From: Maricaulis maris_C
GTDB taxonomy: Bacteria > Pseudomonadota > Alphaproteobacteria > Caulobacterales > Maricaulaceae
Length of the DNA: 64,000 nt
NCBI RefSeq assembly: GCF_049116555.1
Contig: NZ_JAGDYT010000025.1
Span: 186,001-250,000 of the forward strand
Direction of reading: 5' to 3'
The notes beneath the pieces were generated by a model, which did not search any database, was not told the DNA's origin, and was given only the letters and a program-made list of their open reading frames with translations. The position numbers were made by a program, and so were the translations under genes. Numbering within the stretch: position 1 is the stretch's first letter; the number at the start of each line of letters is the position of its first letter. This document shows, in pieces, positions 1-9,519 of the stretch.

Positions 1-2487
1 CACCTTCGCTTCGGACCGGTCGCCCGCGGCGGCCTGCGTTGGTCGGACCGTCGAGATGATTTCCGCACGGAAGTGCTTGGCCTGGTCAAGGCGCAGCAGG
101 TCAAGAATGCGGTCATTGTGCCGGTTGGATCGAAGGGTGGGTTCTACCCCAAATCCCTGCCCCGTCACGGCTCGCGGGAAGAGATTTTCGAGGCCGGGCG
201 TGAAGCCTACAAGACCTTTATCCGCGGCCTGCTCGACCTGACCGACAATATTGTCGACGATGGTGTCATTCATCCGGAAGGCACGGCGTGCTGGGATGAT
301 GATGACCCCTATCTCGTCGTTGCCGCTGACAAGGGAACAGCAACCTTCTCCGATACAGCCAACGGGCTTGCAACGGACGAGTTCGACTTCTGGCTTGGCG
401 ACGCCTTCGCGTCAGGCGGATCGGCCGGCTATGACCACAAGAAAATGGGCATCACGGCGCGCGGAGCCTGGGAGTCGGTGAAGCGTCATTTCCGTGAGAT
501 GGGCAAGGATATCCAGGCCGAACCCTTCTCGGTGATCGGTGTTGGCGACATGTCCGGCGATGTCTTTGGCAATGGCATGTTGTTGTCGAAGCAGATCCGC
601 CTGGTGGCGGCCTTTGATCATCGCGATATTTTCATCGATCCCGATCCGGGTGATCCGGAGACGATGTGGAATGAGCGCAAACGCCTGTTCGACCTGCCGC
701 GAACATCCTGGCAGGACTATGACAAGTCGTTGATCTCAAAAGGTGGCGGTGTTTTCGCCCGATCGGCCAAATCGATTCCGCTGAGCGACGAGATCAAGGC
801 CATCACAGGCCTGACCACCAATAATGCCAGCCCGATCGAGCTCATCAATGCCCTGCTGAAGTCTGATGTCGAGTTGATGTGGTTCGGCGGAATCGGCACC
901 TATGTGAAGGCCACCACCGAGCAGCATTGGGAGGTTGGCGACAAGACCAATGACGGCTTGCGCGTGAATGCCAATGAGGTGCGGGCCAGGGTTATTGGTG
1001 AAGGTGCCAATCTGGGCTTCACCCAGGCGGCCCGTATCGAATTTGGCCGCCATGGTGGTCGGGCCAATGCCGACTTCATTGATAATTCCGCCGGTGTGGA
1101 CAGCTCCGACCATGAGGTCAATATCAAGATCCTCCTGCGTCCGCTGGTCCGCAATGGCGACATGACCCGCGAGGCGCGCGACCGGCTTCTTGAGTCGATG
1201 ACGGATGATGTCGCGACCCATGTCCTGCGTCACAATTATGATCAGTCCCTGGCCATTTCGCTGGCCGAGCATACGGCGGCCGCCGACCTTGATGCCCATG
1301 AGCGTTTCATGGCGCGTCTGGAGGAATTGGGTCAGCTGGATCGGGAAGTCGAGGGCCTGCCCTCTGTCGAGCAGGTTCGCGGTCTGAAGGCGCGGGAACA
1401 GGGTCTCACCCGACCGGAGCTCGCCGTGCTGAACTCCTACGCCAAGATCACGCTTTTTGATCAGCTGGTTGCGTCGGATGTGCCGGATGACCCGCACTTC
1501 AATTCCATGCTGGTGGGCTATTTCCCGAAGGGCCTGCATGATCTGAGCGAAGCGATGGAGGGCCATCGCCTGCGCCGCGAGATTGTCTCGACCGTCTTGG
1601 CCAATGAGATGATCAATCTGGGCGGCCCGACCTTCATTCACCGGGCGATCGACTCCACCACTGCGGCTGTGCCCGCCATCACCCGGGCCTTTGAGGCCGG
1701 TCGCCAGATCTTCGGTTTTGCCGAGATCACCGAGGCGATCAATGCGCTCGACAACAAGGCTCCAGCGGAGGTCCAGGTCCAGCTGCACGAGGAGATCATC
1801 CGCCTCCTGCGTCGTCAGACCTATTGGCTGGTCCGGCGCAGCCGGAACCAGAACTCGTCAATCCCGGATTCCATCACGGATGTGATCGAGGCCTATCAGC
1901 CAGGCGTGCAGCGCTTGCGCGGTATGGTCCATGAAATCATCTCCACCCATGAACGCCGGGGTGTGAAGGCGCGCCAGAAGCGCTTTATCGAAGCCGGTGC
2001 CCCCGAAGACATCGCCCTGGCCGTTGCCGAGCTGCGTCCGCTCACCTCGTCGACGGACGTGATTGACATGGCTATGGGGTCGGACTGGCCCCTGGCTTCG
2101 ACCGCCTATATCTACCACGCTGTCGGCGCGCGCTTTAAGTTCGACCGCCTGCGAGGCCTAGGCCAGGAGGTTTCCTCCGAGCTGCACTGGGACCGTCTGG
2201 CTGTGCGCCGCCTCATGGAAGACTTCTACGCCAGCCAGCAGGCCTTCACCGCGTCTGCGATGCAGTTCGCTGTCCAGGCGGGCGGATCTCTGGCCTCCGG
2301 CGTCGAGGAGCCGACCCGAGAATGGGCCGATGCGCTGGTGGAAGCCTGGAACACCATCAATGAGGAAGAGGCGGGACGGGTCGACTCGGTTCAGCGGCAG
2401 CTCGATGAATCGGGCAGCTGGACCCTGTCCAAGCTGGCCATTGCCTCAACCCAGCTCGGCGAGATGGCCGCCGTCGTTCAGCCCTGA
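1..2487 (+). CDS. gdhZ: NAD-specific glutamate dehydrogenase, large (L180) class, 3' part
   Basis: The open frame runs from the first base of the window to TGA at 2487, giving the C-terminal 828 residues; full-length members are about 1,600 residues, so roughly half is missing upstream. The enzyme oxidatively deaminates glutamate to 2-oxoglutarate with NAD+ in the cytoplasm. Visible family motifs are RFGPVARGGLRWSDR at the window edge, the glutamate-binding stretch KNAVIVPVGSKGGF, MWFGGIGTYVK, and the nucleotide-side motif RVIGEGANLGFTQ. The long C-terminal part beyond residue 400 is the extension typical of the 180-kDa class. In Caulobacter the equivalent enzyme, GdhZ, also influences FtsZ; applying that here is inference. 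It converges on the next gene with a 10-bp overlap. Confidence 0.95.
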   Translation, partial: HLRFGPVARGGLRWSDRRDDFRTEVLGLVKAQQVKNAVIVPVGSKGGFYPKSLPRHGSREEIFEAGREAYKTFIRGLLDLTDNIVDDGVIHPEGTACWDDDDPYLVVAADKGTATFSDTANGLATDEFDFWLGDAFASGGSAGYDHKKMGITARGAWESVKRHFREMGKDIQAEPFSVIGVGDMSGDVFGNGMLLSKQIRLVAAFDHRDIFIDPDPGDPETMWNERKRLFDLPRTSWQDYDKSLISKGGGVFARSAKSIPLSDEIKAITGLTTNNASPIELINALLKSDVELMWFGGIGTYVKATTEQHWEVGDKTNDGLRVNANEVRARVIGEGANLGFTQAARIEFGRHGGRANADFIDNSAGVDSSDHEVNIKILLRPLVRNGDMTREARDRLLESMTDDVATHVLRHNYDQSLAISLAEHTAAADLDAHERFMARLEELGQLDREVEGLPSVEQVRGLKAREQGLTRPELAVLNSYAKITLFDQLVASDVPDDPHFNSMLVGYFPKGLHDLSEAMEGHRLRREIVSTVLANEMINLGGPTFIHRAIDSTTAAVPAITRAFEAGRQIFGFAEITEAINALDNKAPAEVQVQLHEEIIRLLRRQTYWLVRRSRNQNSSIPDSITDVIEAYQPGVQRLRGMVHEIISTHERRGVKARQKRFIEAGAPEDIALAVAELRPLTSSTDVIDMAMGSDWPLASTAYIYHAVGARFKFDRLRGLGQEVSSELHWDRLAVRRLMEDFYASQQAFTASAMQFAVQAGGSLASGVEEPTREWADALVEAWNTINEEEAGRVDSVQRQLDESGSWTLSKLAIASTQLGEMAAVVQP

Positions 2488-3350
2488 TCGGCAAACGCCT
2501 CATCCAGCCATGAAATGATGCTGGCGCGGGCTCTCTGAGCCGCGTCAGCATCATATTCCATCCGCGGATCGGGCGGCCCATTGGGCTCGTCGAAAGCATG
2601 GGTCACGCCGGACCAGAGCTCATGATTGACAGGGCGACCCGCCTCGGCGGCGCGGGCAAACAGACGCTCGCAATCGCGCGCGGGTGCCACCACATCACGG
2701 CCACCCAGCAGGGCGTGCAGCGAAATATCGGTGGCAAATCCGCGCCCGTCTGCCCGGACTGGAAAACCACAATAGGGATAGATCGCGATCGCGGTTCTGA
2801 CCCCCGGCAAGGGCGTGGAGGGCTGCGGGGAAAGGGCCGGTGAGCTGCGACCCTCATCGGCGAAATCGAGCGCTTCCAAAACTGTCCAGCCGCCATGGCT
2901 CCACCCAATCAGGGCCAGGCGATCAGCATCGATGCCGGGCGATTCCGACGCGATTGCGATCGCCGCGGGGATGTCGGCAGCGCGTTCCTGCCCCCACAGG
3001 CGCTGAGCGGTGCAGATCTGGGTCATGGCGCCAAAACGCCCTATCCCGCGCGCACTGTTGGAATCGACCAGGACAACGCCATAGCCGGCCGTCAGAAGCG
3101 CGGTTGCATAATCCGCCTGAACATCGCGTTGACCGCCGCACCCGTGCAGCAGGATTGCCGCTGGAACCGGGCCATTCGCCGTTTCAGGCAGCCGGATCTC
3201 GACATGCTCGCGCAGGAGGGCGGTCTGCTCAGCCAAGGTGCGCTCGGGCACACTCCAGCCGGTGAAATTACCGGTCGCACAGGCCCCCAGCCCCGACATG
3301 AGGATAAGGAGTGCGATGATGAGAGGTCGGATCAAGCGGGACAGTGTCAT
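2478..3350 (-). CDS. Alpha/beta hydrolase lipoprotein, dienelactone hydrolase-like
   Basis: This 290-residue protein begins with a lipoprotein signal: a charged start, a hydrophobic run, then lipobox LGAC with Cys24. I chose the ATG at 3350 because the 12 upstream in-frame residues would bury that signal. The mature protein shows an alpha/beta hydrolase fold: LLHGCGG oxyanion region, nucleophile elbow GWSHGG, an Asp in GGRDVVAPARD, and a late His in GVTHAFDEP, as in dienelactone hydrolase relatives. The substrate is unknown; a membrane-anchored periplasmic esterase is the likely role. It lies downstream of purH on the same strand, separated by a small hairpin, and its end overlaps the end of gdhZ. 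Confidence 0.8.
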   Translation of the reverse strand: MTLSRLIRPLIIALLILMSGLGACATGNFTGWSVPERTLAEQTALLREHVEIRLPETANGPVPAAILLHGCGGQRDVQADYATALLTAGYGVVLVDSNSARGIGRFGAMTQICTAQRLWGQERAADIPAAIAIASESPGIDADRLALIGWSHGGWTVLEALDFADEGRSSPALSPQPSTPLPGVRTAIAIYPYCGFPVRADGRGFATDISLHALLGGRDVVAPARDCERLFARAAEAGRPVNHELWSGVTHAFDEPNGPPDPRMEYDADAAQRARASIISWLDEAFADQG

Positions 3351-3366
3351 GCCGGCAAGGTGAGCC

Positions 3367-3388
3367 CATTGCGCCTGATGGCGCAATG
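3367..3388 (-). terminator. Hairpin between purH and the hydrolase gene, weak terminator candidate
   Basis: CATTGCGCC and GGCGCAATG form a perfect 9-bp stem with a 4-base loop just after the purH stop. No T-run follows on the leftward strand, so termination is doubtful; it could instead be an RNA-stabilising hairpin. Confidence 0.35.
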
Positions 3389-3414
3389 TTTAGTCGATTC
3401 ACATGCAGGGCGCG

Positions 3415-5010
3415 CTAGTGGCGGAAGTGACGCATTCCGGTGAAGACCATTGCCACGCCAGCTTCGTTGGCGGCAGCAATCACCTCTTCGTCACGGATTG
3501 ATCCCCCCGGCTGGATGACAGCCGTGGCGCCCGCCTCCACGGCTGCGTGCAGGCCGTCGGCGAAGGGGAAGAAGGCATCCGACGCGCAGACTGACCCTTG
3601 GGTCCTCGGCTCGTCCCAACCATTTTCGGCAGCGGTCGCCTCGGCCTTGCGAACCGCCAGGCGAGCCGCTTCGAGGCGGCTGGTCTGGCCCATGCCGATC
3701 CCGGCGGTCGAACCATTGCGGGCATAGACTATGGCGTTCGATTTCACATGCTTGACGACTTTCCAGCCAAACAGGAGATCGGCGAGTTCGGCCTCGGTGG
3801 GCGCGCGCTCGGTCACGACCTTGAGCGCGTCCGCGCCGATCATGCCGATATCGCGCTCCTGCACCAGGAGGCCACCGGCGACCGTCTTTGTCAGCCATCC
3901 GCCCTGGGTCGTATCCGGCATGCCGCCCGTCAGCAGGACGCGCAAATTGGACTTTGCGGAGAGAACCGCCAGCGCGCCTTCATCGGCGTCCGGCGCGATC
4001 ACGACTTCGGTAAAAATCTTCACCAACTCGCCGGCTGTGTCGGCATCGAGCTTGCGGTTCATCGCGACGATACCGCCGAAAGCGGAGATCGGGTCGGCGG
4101 CGAAAGCTTTCTCATACGCGACGGCCAGATCGTCATGCAGGGCAACGCCGCAGGGATTGGCGTGCTTGACGATGATGACGGCGGCCTTGTCGTCAGGCGC
4201 GAATTCTCCGGCCAACTCGAATGCGGCATCCGCGTCCGCCAGATTGTTATAACTCAGAGCTTTGCCCTGAATCTGGCGCGCGGTAGCGATGCCCGGCCGG
4301 TTTTCGGCGCTGGCGTAGAAAGCCGCATTCTGGTGCGGATTCTCGCCATATCGCAGGGCCTGCGTCAGCGCGCCGCCAAAGGCCCGATAGGCCGGGGCCG
4401 GATCGTCGAGGGCATCCGCGAACCAGCTTGATATGGCGGCGTCATACGCGGCGGTACGGGCATAGGCCTTGGCCGCGAGCGCCTTGCGCAGATCGAGGCT
4501 GGAATGACCGTCATGGTCACTCATCTCGGCCAGGACACGGTCAACATCTTCGCCATCGCAGCAGACATTCACCCAGGCATGGTTCTTGGCTGCGGCGCGG
4601 ATCATGGCCGGGCCACCGATGTCGATATTCTCGACGCAATCGGCATACTCAGCGCCTTTGGCGACAGTCTCCTCGAACGGGTAGAGATTGACGTAGAGCA
4701 GGTCGATATGCGGGATTCCGTGCTCGCCCATTGCCGCGCGATCATCACCATTGTCGCGTCGTCCCAGCAGACCACCATGCACCCGCGGGTGCAGCGTCTT
4801 GAGGCGGCCATCCATCATTTCCGGAAATTCCGTGACCTCGGACACGTCCCTGGCCGGGATGCCGGCATCCTTGAGGGCGCGCAGCGTGCCGCCAGTTGAG
4901 AGGATCTCGACGCCGGCATCGGCGAGCTGGCGCCCGCGTTCAACAAGGCCCGACTTGTCGGAGACAGAGATCAGGGCGCGGCGAATGGGGGCGTGGTCAT
5001 GGTCGGACAT
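3415..5010 (-). CDS. purH: Bifunctional AICAR formyltransferase / IMP cyclohydrolase
   Basis: PurH performs the last two steps of purine synthesis: formylation of AICAR by 10-formyl-THF and ring closure to IMP. The 531 residues match the usual length of about 520-530. The N-terminal MGS-like cyclohydrolase domain (about 1-150) opens with RRALISVSDKSGL and contains STGGT and GRLKTLHPRVHGG. The transformylase domain carries ALRYGENPHQ and the catalytic Lys-His in VKHANPCGVA, plus the terminal PGGSIRDEEVI motif. A GGAG ribosome site lies 8 bases before the ATG. It follows the polysaccharide genes and rpe-rsmB on the same strand, with a 62-bp gap before it, so its own promoter is possible. Confidence 0.98.
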   Translation of the reverse strand: MSDHDHAPIRRALISVSDKSGLVERGRQLADAGVEILSTGGTLRALKDAGIPARDVSEVTEFPEMMDGRLKTLHPRVHGGLLGRRDNGDDRAAMGEHGIPHIDLLYVNLYPFEETVAKGAEYADCVENIDIGGPAMIRAAAKNHAWVNVCCDGEDVDRVLAEMSDHDGHSSLDLRKALAAKAYARTAAYDAAISSWFADALDDPAPAYRAFGGALTQALRYGENPHQNAAFYASAENRPGIATARQIQGKALSYNNLADADAAFELAGEFAPDDKAAVIIVKHANPCGVALHDDLAVAYEKAFAADPISAFGGIVAMNRKLDADTAGELVKIFTEVVIAPDADEGALAVLSAKSNLRVLLTGGMPDTTQGGWLTKTVAGGLLVQERDIGMIGADALKVVTERAPTEAELADLLFGWKVVKHVKSNAIVYARNGSTAGIGMGQTSRLEAARLAVRKAEATAAENGWDEPRTQGSVCASDAFFPFADGLHAAVEAGATAVIQPGGSIRDEEVIAAANEAGVAMVFTGMRHFRH

Positions 5011-5072
5011 GGAATGGTCTCCATTGCTTCATGCCGGTGGTTCGCGGCGAGGTAACACGGCGGGCCGTCAAG

Positions 5073-6974
5073 TCAATCTTCCCGGGGCGAGGGGCGCAGT
5101 TTGCACAGCGCTTCCAGCGCCGCCGACGCGCCGGGCGCATCGCCACTGCCGGCAGCTGTCACGATGACATCGAGGCCAGCCTTGACCGCCTCGGCATCAA
5201 GCTCCGGCCCGGTCACGGCCCAGACCCCGTCGATCGAGGTTTCGATCGTGCTCTCAAAATCATAGACTAGGCTCTCATGGCGCTTTTCGCCCGGTCGAAG
5301 GCCGACAACGCGGATCGCACCCGGTGCGTCCGGGTCGCGGCCCCGCAAGCGCAGCAGCTGGCGGGCCAGGCGCATGATCAGGACCGGGCGTCCCATGTCG
5401 AGCACATAAAGGGCGCCATTGAGCGCCGGATCGGCGGCGGTCTGGGCGGCTGCATCAAGGACCAGGCCAGAGGCTTCCTCGACGGTCATGAAATAGCGGG
5501 TCGCCTCCGGGTCGGTGACGGTCACGGCCTCGCCGGCTTCAATCTGGCGTTCGAAGAGCGGTACGACGGACCCCGTCGACCCAAGCACATTGCCGAAACG
5601 GACCACGCAAACGCGAGTCGCCTCCGACTTCGGCGCCGCGGCCCGGGCGTAGAGTTCCGCTGCCCGCTTTGTGGCGCCCATGACATTGCCGGGATTGACC
5701 GCCTTGTCGGTGGAGATGAGGGCGACGACGCTGGCACCGTGGGTCTGTGACATCTCGATCGTGTTGACCGTGCCGATGATATTGGTGCGCGCCGCCTCGC
5801 CGGGATTGCGCTCACTCATCGGCACATGTTTGAGGGCGGCCGCATGCAGAACCACGTCCGGCTTCTCTTCCCGGAAGACCTGGTCGAGTCTGTCGCGGTC
5901 GCGGACATCGCCCAGCACAGCGCGCCAGGCTATACCCGAATGGCGTTGCGCAAACTCCAGATCGATCTCGTAGAGATTGGCCTCAGAGGCGTCGAACAGG
6001 ATCAGTTTTTCCGGCCCGAGAGTGGCCGCCAGGCGGGCGAGCTGTGACCCGATGGTACCTCCCGCGCCCGTGATCAGAACGCGACGCCCCTCGATAAGGG
6101 GTCGGGCCGGCGACAGATTGGGTGCGCGAGGTGGTCGATTGAGCAGGTCAGCCGCTTCAACCGGCGAGAAGGCCTCACGCCCATCGCTCGGGCGAGCCCG
6201 CGACAGTTTTGCCCCGGTGTGAGAGGCGATGCGGATGAGCTGATTGACCGTATCGGAATCGGGATGGGCCCCGGCCAGCACGACGCGTGGCGGATCCTTC
6301 TCGACTTCCGACAGGCGTTTGAGGGCTGCTGGCAGGGCTTCCAGACCACCGAGAACCGGAATGCCGCGAATGGCGTGGCCGGTCAGGCTGGCGCCAGGCT
6401 CGATCAGGCCCTTGGTCCGGAAAGGCGCCGAGCCATTGCGGCGACCAAGATCACGCAAGGCGTCGTCCAGCTCCAGGTCGGTTCCAACGAGGATGGCGGT
6501 GGGTTTGGAGCGATCCTCGATCTGCAATGCGCCGCGCAAACCCTGTGTTCGCAAGGCGGCCACAGACAGGCGTGCGGCGAGCAGGATGAAGAGCAGGATC
6601 GGCATTTCCAGCAGGATGGAGGTCCGCGGGAAGCCATCCAGTCGGTTGATCAGAAAGAGAATGGGCAGGAAGACGAGATTGGCGAGGACGACAGCGCGCA
6701 CGATACGGGCGGCATCATTGAGGGCGGTATAGCGCCAAAGTCCGCGATGAAGGCCTTCGATCGGAAAAATGATCGCGCAAGCGAGGGCGAAGACGGCCAC
6801 GGATTGCAGCATCACCTCGTCGGGAGCAGGGCCCGGCTCGAATCGATAGCGCAACAGGACGGCTGCCCACATCGACACAGCGCCGGCAGCAAGATCGAAC
6901 AGGGCGACGGTCACCATGGACATCTGGCTGCGAATTGATGTCGCGCCCCGCGCCTTGGACGGCGGCTGGCTCAT
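5073..6974 (-). CDS. Membrane-bound nucleoside-diphosphate-sugar 4,6-dehydratase/epimerase (FlaA1/CapD/PglF type)
   Basis: The 633-residue protein has four predicted membrane segments in the first 150 residues, a middle CoA-binding-like Rossmann region (about 155-270), and a C-terminal short-chain dehydrogenase domain starting at the NAD-binding GAGGTIGSQLA. The signature STDKAVNP followed by MGATKRAAE is that of the large UDP-GlcNAc 4,6-dehydratases (WbpM, PglF, CapD), which make 4-keto-6-deoxy sugars for surface polysaccharides or glycoproteins. These enzymes work at the cytoplasmic face of the inner membrane. It overlaps the preceding heparinase gene by 4 bp, so the two are translated together. 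The precise sugar product cannot be read from the sequence. Confidence 0.9.
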   Translation of the reverse strand: MSQPPSKARGATSIRSQMSMVTVALFDLAAGAVSMWAAVLLRYRFEPGPAPDEVMLQSVAVFALACAIIFPIEGLHRGLWRYTALNDAARIVRAVVLANLVFLPILFLINRLDGFPRTSILLEMPILLFILLAARLSVAALRTQGLRGALQIEDRSKPTAILVGTDLELDDALRDLGRRNGSAPFRTKGLIEPGASLTGHAIRGIPVLGGLEALPAALKRLSEVEKDPPRVVLAGAHPDSDTVNQLIRIASHTGAKLSRARPSDGREAFSPVEAADLLNRPPRAPNLSPARPLIEGRRVLITGAGGTIGSQLARLAATLGPEKLILFDASEANLYEIDLEFAQRHSGIAWRAVLGDVRDRDRLDQVFREEKPDVVLHAAALKHVPMSERNPGEAARTNIIGTVNTIEMSQTHGASVVALISTDKAVNPGNVMGATKRAAELYARAAAPKSEATRVCVVRFGNVLGSTGSVVPLFERQIEAGEAVTVTDPEATRYFMTVEEASGLVLDAAAQTAADPALNGALYVLDMGRPVLIMRLARQLLRLRGRDPDAPGAIRVVGLRPGEKRHESLVYDFESTIETSIDGVWAVTGPELDAEAVKAGLDVIVTAAGSGDAPGASAALEALCKLRPSPRED

Positions 6975-8788
6975 CCGGTTTCCCCCTGCGTACCCCCGAC
7001 CTGGCCCAGGCGCTGAAACGCCCAGCGCACACGGTTCGGTGGCCTGTCTCCGGCCCCGAAGGGCTCGGCTTCCCCTTGTACTACTATCTGCGTGGCGCGT
7101 TGTGGAGGTGCACCGGCAGCCAGATAGACAGATCGTTCCAGCCGGATCGGCCCGCCATCGGTCCTGAAACGCCAGCCATCGCCATCGGGCTGAACCAGCA
7201 AGGCGCTCATACTATCGCGCGATAGCGAGGCACGGACATCGGGGTGGAGGTGAAAGCGAATGGCGAAACGAAAGCGAACATCGACATCCTCCGGCGGTCC
7301 GTCCGAAACCGGCCGGAACAGGGCGTCCTCGCCCCGCAAATCCCCGCCATCTGCCGCCAGGAAAACGCGGCGACGATGAGAGAGGCCGTAATCGGCGCGA
7401 TAGCCTTCATGAATGCCTTCCAGCCAGACGCCCATATCTTCTTCATTGCGGCGGGCCGTGACCGATCCGGGGGCCGAGGTCAGGCGCGGGCCAAGCAGGT
7501 CCCGTTTCCAGCCGGGCGCGAACAGGCGGGCAGAGGAGGTTTCCTCGAGCGTGAGCGTGGAGTGAGCCGCCGTCGCCCGGACCGCTTCGCGCCAACTCGA
7601 CGGCTGGTCATCATGCCAGCCGCAATTGACAACCAGCCGACCGCCCGTCGTGCACAGCTCAAAGGCCAGTGCGCTGGCATGGGCGCTGGTGCTCAGCGTC
7701 CCACGCGGCGCTTTGCCGACATCGAGCAGGATTGTGGCGCCGCCGGCCTCGGCCCGGTGATAACCGGAATGGGGCGCGAAACCGAAGGGTTTGGCGCCGG
7801 TTTCATCTCGCGAGAGGGCCATCTTCAAGGCGCCATGATCGCACTCGCCGCCACCGTGGAAACTGGCCAGCCCGCCATCGCTCATGCGGAAGAATCGCGA
7901 CATCGGCGCAAGACGGTCGATGGCCCGCACAATCTCCCGCGGTATGTCGACGCCCGCGGTTTCAGCGACATCCCGCAGGACGATGAGATCAATCAGGGCT
8001 TCGGTGCCGGCTCGGGGTGAGCGCGAGACATGTCCGCCATCCGGAAGAATCTGGCGTTTGACCTCTTTCTCCAGCGCCGCCAGTCCGGATTTCTGGAGAC
8101 CGGCCTGCCTGGGGACACACAGGCCGACAAAGCTGAGCGCGATGGCGCAACGCAGTCGAACAGCGCCGTCATGAGCCAGCGGAATCGTGCGCTGGAGATA
8201 GCGCGCTTGCCGCAAAAGGCTTCGCAAACGGGCGTTGCGCGCCTTCCTGTCGGACTCGTCTGTCTCAAACAATGTGTCGCCCGCGCGCAGCCAATTGATC
8301 AGGCGTGCCGACAGCACGCCATGGCTCCAGGCGAAACTGTTCCAGCGGCCAAAGGCGCGGATCCAGCTGTCGACCAGGGCCCGGGCGTTGGCAGCACCCG
8401 CCTCTTCATCCTCATCGGAGAGGCCGAAATCGTCCGGGTCTTCCTGTTTCGGGGTTGGAGCCGCAATGACGTCGCGCAACCAACCAAAACCGTGCAAGCG
8501 TCGCGCAAATGCCCGGGTCGGGGCGGGCTTTAGCCAGATATTGTCGTGTTCAGGATCAACCGAGACCAGATCTCCGGCGAGCTGGAATCGACCGGCCAGG
8601 ATTTCGGTACCCCGATCCGGGCGGGGGGCGTAGAAATCTTCCGGTAACGGCCCGGTCTCCGAGGGCAAGGGGCCGAGATCGCGCAGACTCGAGAACAGGC
8701 CCATGGATTGAAGCGTCGAGGAGGCCTCGCGCCGCGCTGAGGCGATCATCGCGCCGGCATAGTCGGACAGACGCACCGCGCGAGCCAT
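6971..8788 (-). CDS. Heparinase II/III family protein
   Basis: This 605-residue protein carries, in its C-terminal half, the heparinase II/III-like beta-sandwich region, with GGATILLDVG, AHASALAFEL and the ATAAHSTLTL stretch containing the conserved His. The N-terminal half looks like the all-alpha toroid of polysaccharide lyases. No signal peptide is visible. The longer in-frame start at 8923 would run deep into rpe, so I chose the ATG at 8788, which sits 4 bases after the rpe stop and gives normal coupling. Family members cleave uronic-acid-containing polysaccharides; pairing with a surface-sugar dehydratase suggests turnover or tailoring of the cell's own polysaccharide, which is inference. 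Confidence 0.85.
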   Translation of the reverse strand: MARAVRLSDYAGAMIASARREASSTLQSMGLFSSLRDLGPLPSETGPLPEDFYAPRPDRGTEILAGRFQLAGDLVSVDPEHDNIWLKPAPTRAFARRLHGFGWLRDVIAAPTPKQEDPDDFGLSDEDEEAGAANARALVDSWIRAFGRWNSFAWSHGVLSARLINWLRAGDTLFETDESDRKARNARLRSLLRQARYLQRTIPLAHDGAVRLRCAIALSFVGLCVPRQAGLQKSGLAALEKEVKRQILPDGGHVSRSPRAGTEALIDLIVLRDVAETAGVDIPREIVRAIDRLAPMSRFFRMSDGGLASFHGGGECDHGALKMALSRDETGAKPFGFAPHSGYHRAEAGGATILLDVGKAPRGTLSTSAHASALAFELCTTGGRLVVNCGWHDDQPSSWREAVRATAAHSTLTLEETSSARLFAPGWKRDLLGPRLTSAPGSVTARRNEEDMGVWLEGIHEGYRADYGLSHRRRVFLAADGGDLRGEDALFRPVSDGPPEDVDVRFRFAIRFHLHPDVRASLSRDSMSALLVQPDGDGWRFRTDGGPIRLERSVYLAAGAPPQRATQIVVQGEAEPFGAGDRPPNRVRWAFQRLGQVGGTQGETG

Positions 8789-8792
8789 GGGA

Positions 8793-9452
8793 TCAGCTAC
8801 GCAGGGCTGAAATATTGTCGCGATAGGCGTCAGGTCCGCCCTTGAAGACGGCAGAGCCTGCGACCAGCGCCGAGGCCCCGGCATTGACACAATCCCGTGC
8901 GGTCTGCGGATTGACACCGCCATCCACCTCGATTTTTGTTGCCAGGCCCCGCTGATCGATGCGCGTCTTGAGAGCCTCGATCTTCTTGAGCTGACTGGTG
9001 ATGAAGCTCTGGCCGCCGAAGCCCGGATTGACGCTCATCACAAGCACAAGGTCGAGCTCCTCGAGCACGTAATCAATCACCTCGACAGGCGTGGACGGGT
9101 TCAGCGCCGCACCGGCTTTCGCACCGGTCGCCTTGATCGTCTGGACCGTGCGATGGAAATGGGGTCCCGCCTCGGGATGGGCAGTGATGATGTCGGCCCC
9201 GGCATCGGCGAAGTCCTGGATAAACGGATCGACCGGGGTGATCATCAGGTGCACATCGAACGGCTTTTTGCTGTGCGGCCGCAGGGCTTTGATGACAGCT
9301 GGCCCGATAGTGAGATTGGGCACGAAATGCCCGTCCATCACGTCGATATGAATCCAGTCGGCCCCGGCCACGTCGATAGCCCGAACCTCTTCACCCAGCT
9401 TGGCGAAATCCGCCGAGAGGATGGACGGAGAAATGATTACAGGAGCGCCCAT
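8793..9452 (-). CDS. rpe: Ribulose-phosphate 3-epimerase
   Basis: Rpe interconverts ribulose 5-phosphate and xylulose 5-phosphate in the pentose phosphate pathway, in the cytoplasm. The 219 residues show the TIM-barrel signatures in order: SPSILSADFAKLGEEV, HIDVMDGHFVPNLTIGP with metal ligands, MSVNPGFGGQSFI, and VDGGVNPQTA near the phosphate site. I chose ATG 9452 because the family starts just before SPSILSADF; the upstream extension to 9494 has no family match. It lies between rsmB and the heparinase gene, all leftward and closely spaced, which looks like one transcription unit. Confidence 0.97.
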   Translation of the reverse strand: MGAPVIISPSILSADFAKLGEEVRAIDVAGADWIHIDVMDGHFVPNLTIGPAVIKALRPHSKKPFDVHLMITPVDPFIQDFADAGADIITAHPEAGPHFHRTVQTIKATGAKAGAALNPSTPVEVIDYVLEELDLVLVMSVNPGFGGQSFITSQLKKIEALKTRIDQRGLATKIEVDGGVNPQTARDCVNAGASALVAGSAVFKGGPDAYRDNISALRS

Positions 9453-9519
9453 ATCGATCCGATAACAGTGGGGCCTGACCCGCGCAAGTCGCATGCGGCG
9501 GGTGGGGCCGGTTTTGGTC

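Noticed and set aside
736..1788. 350-residue open frame opposite gdhZ
   Set aside because: It lies fully antisense to a well-conserved enzyme, has no family resemblance, and reflects GC-rich codon structure.
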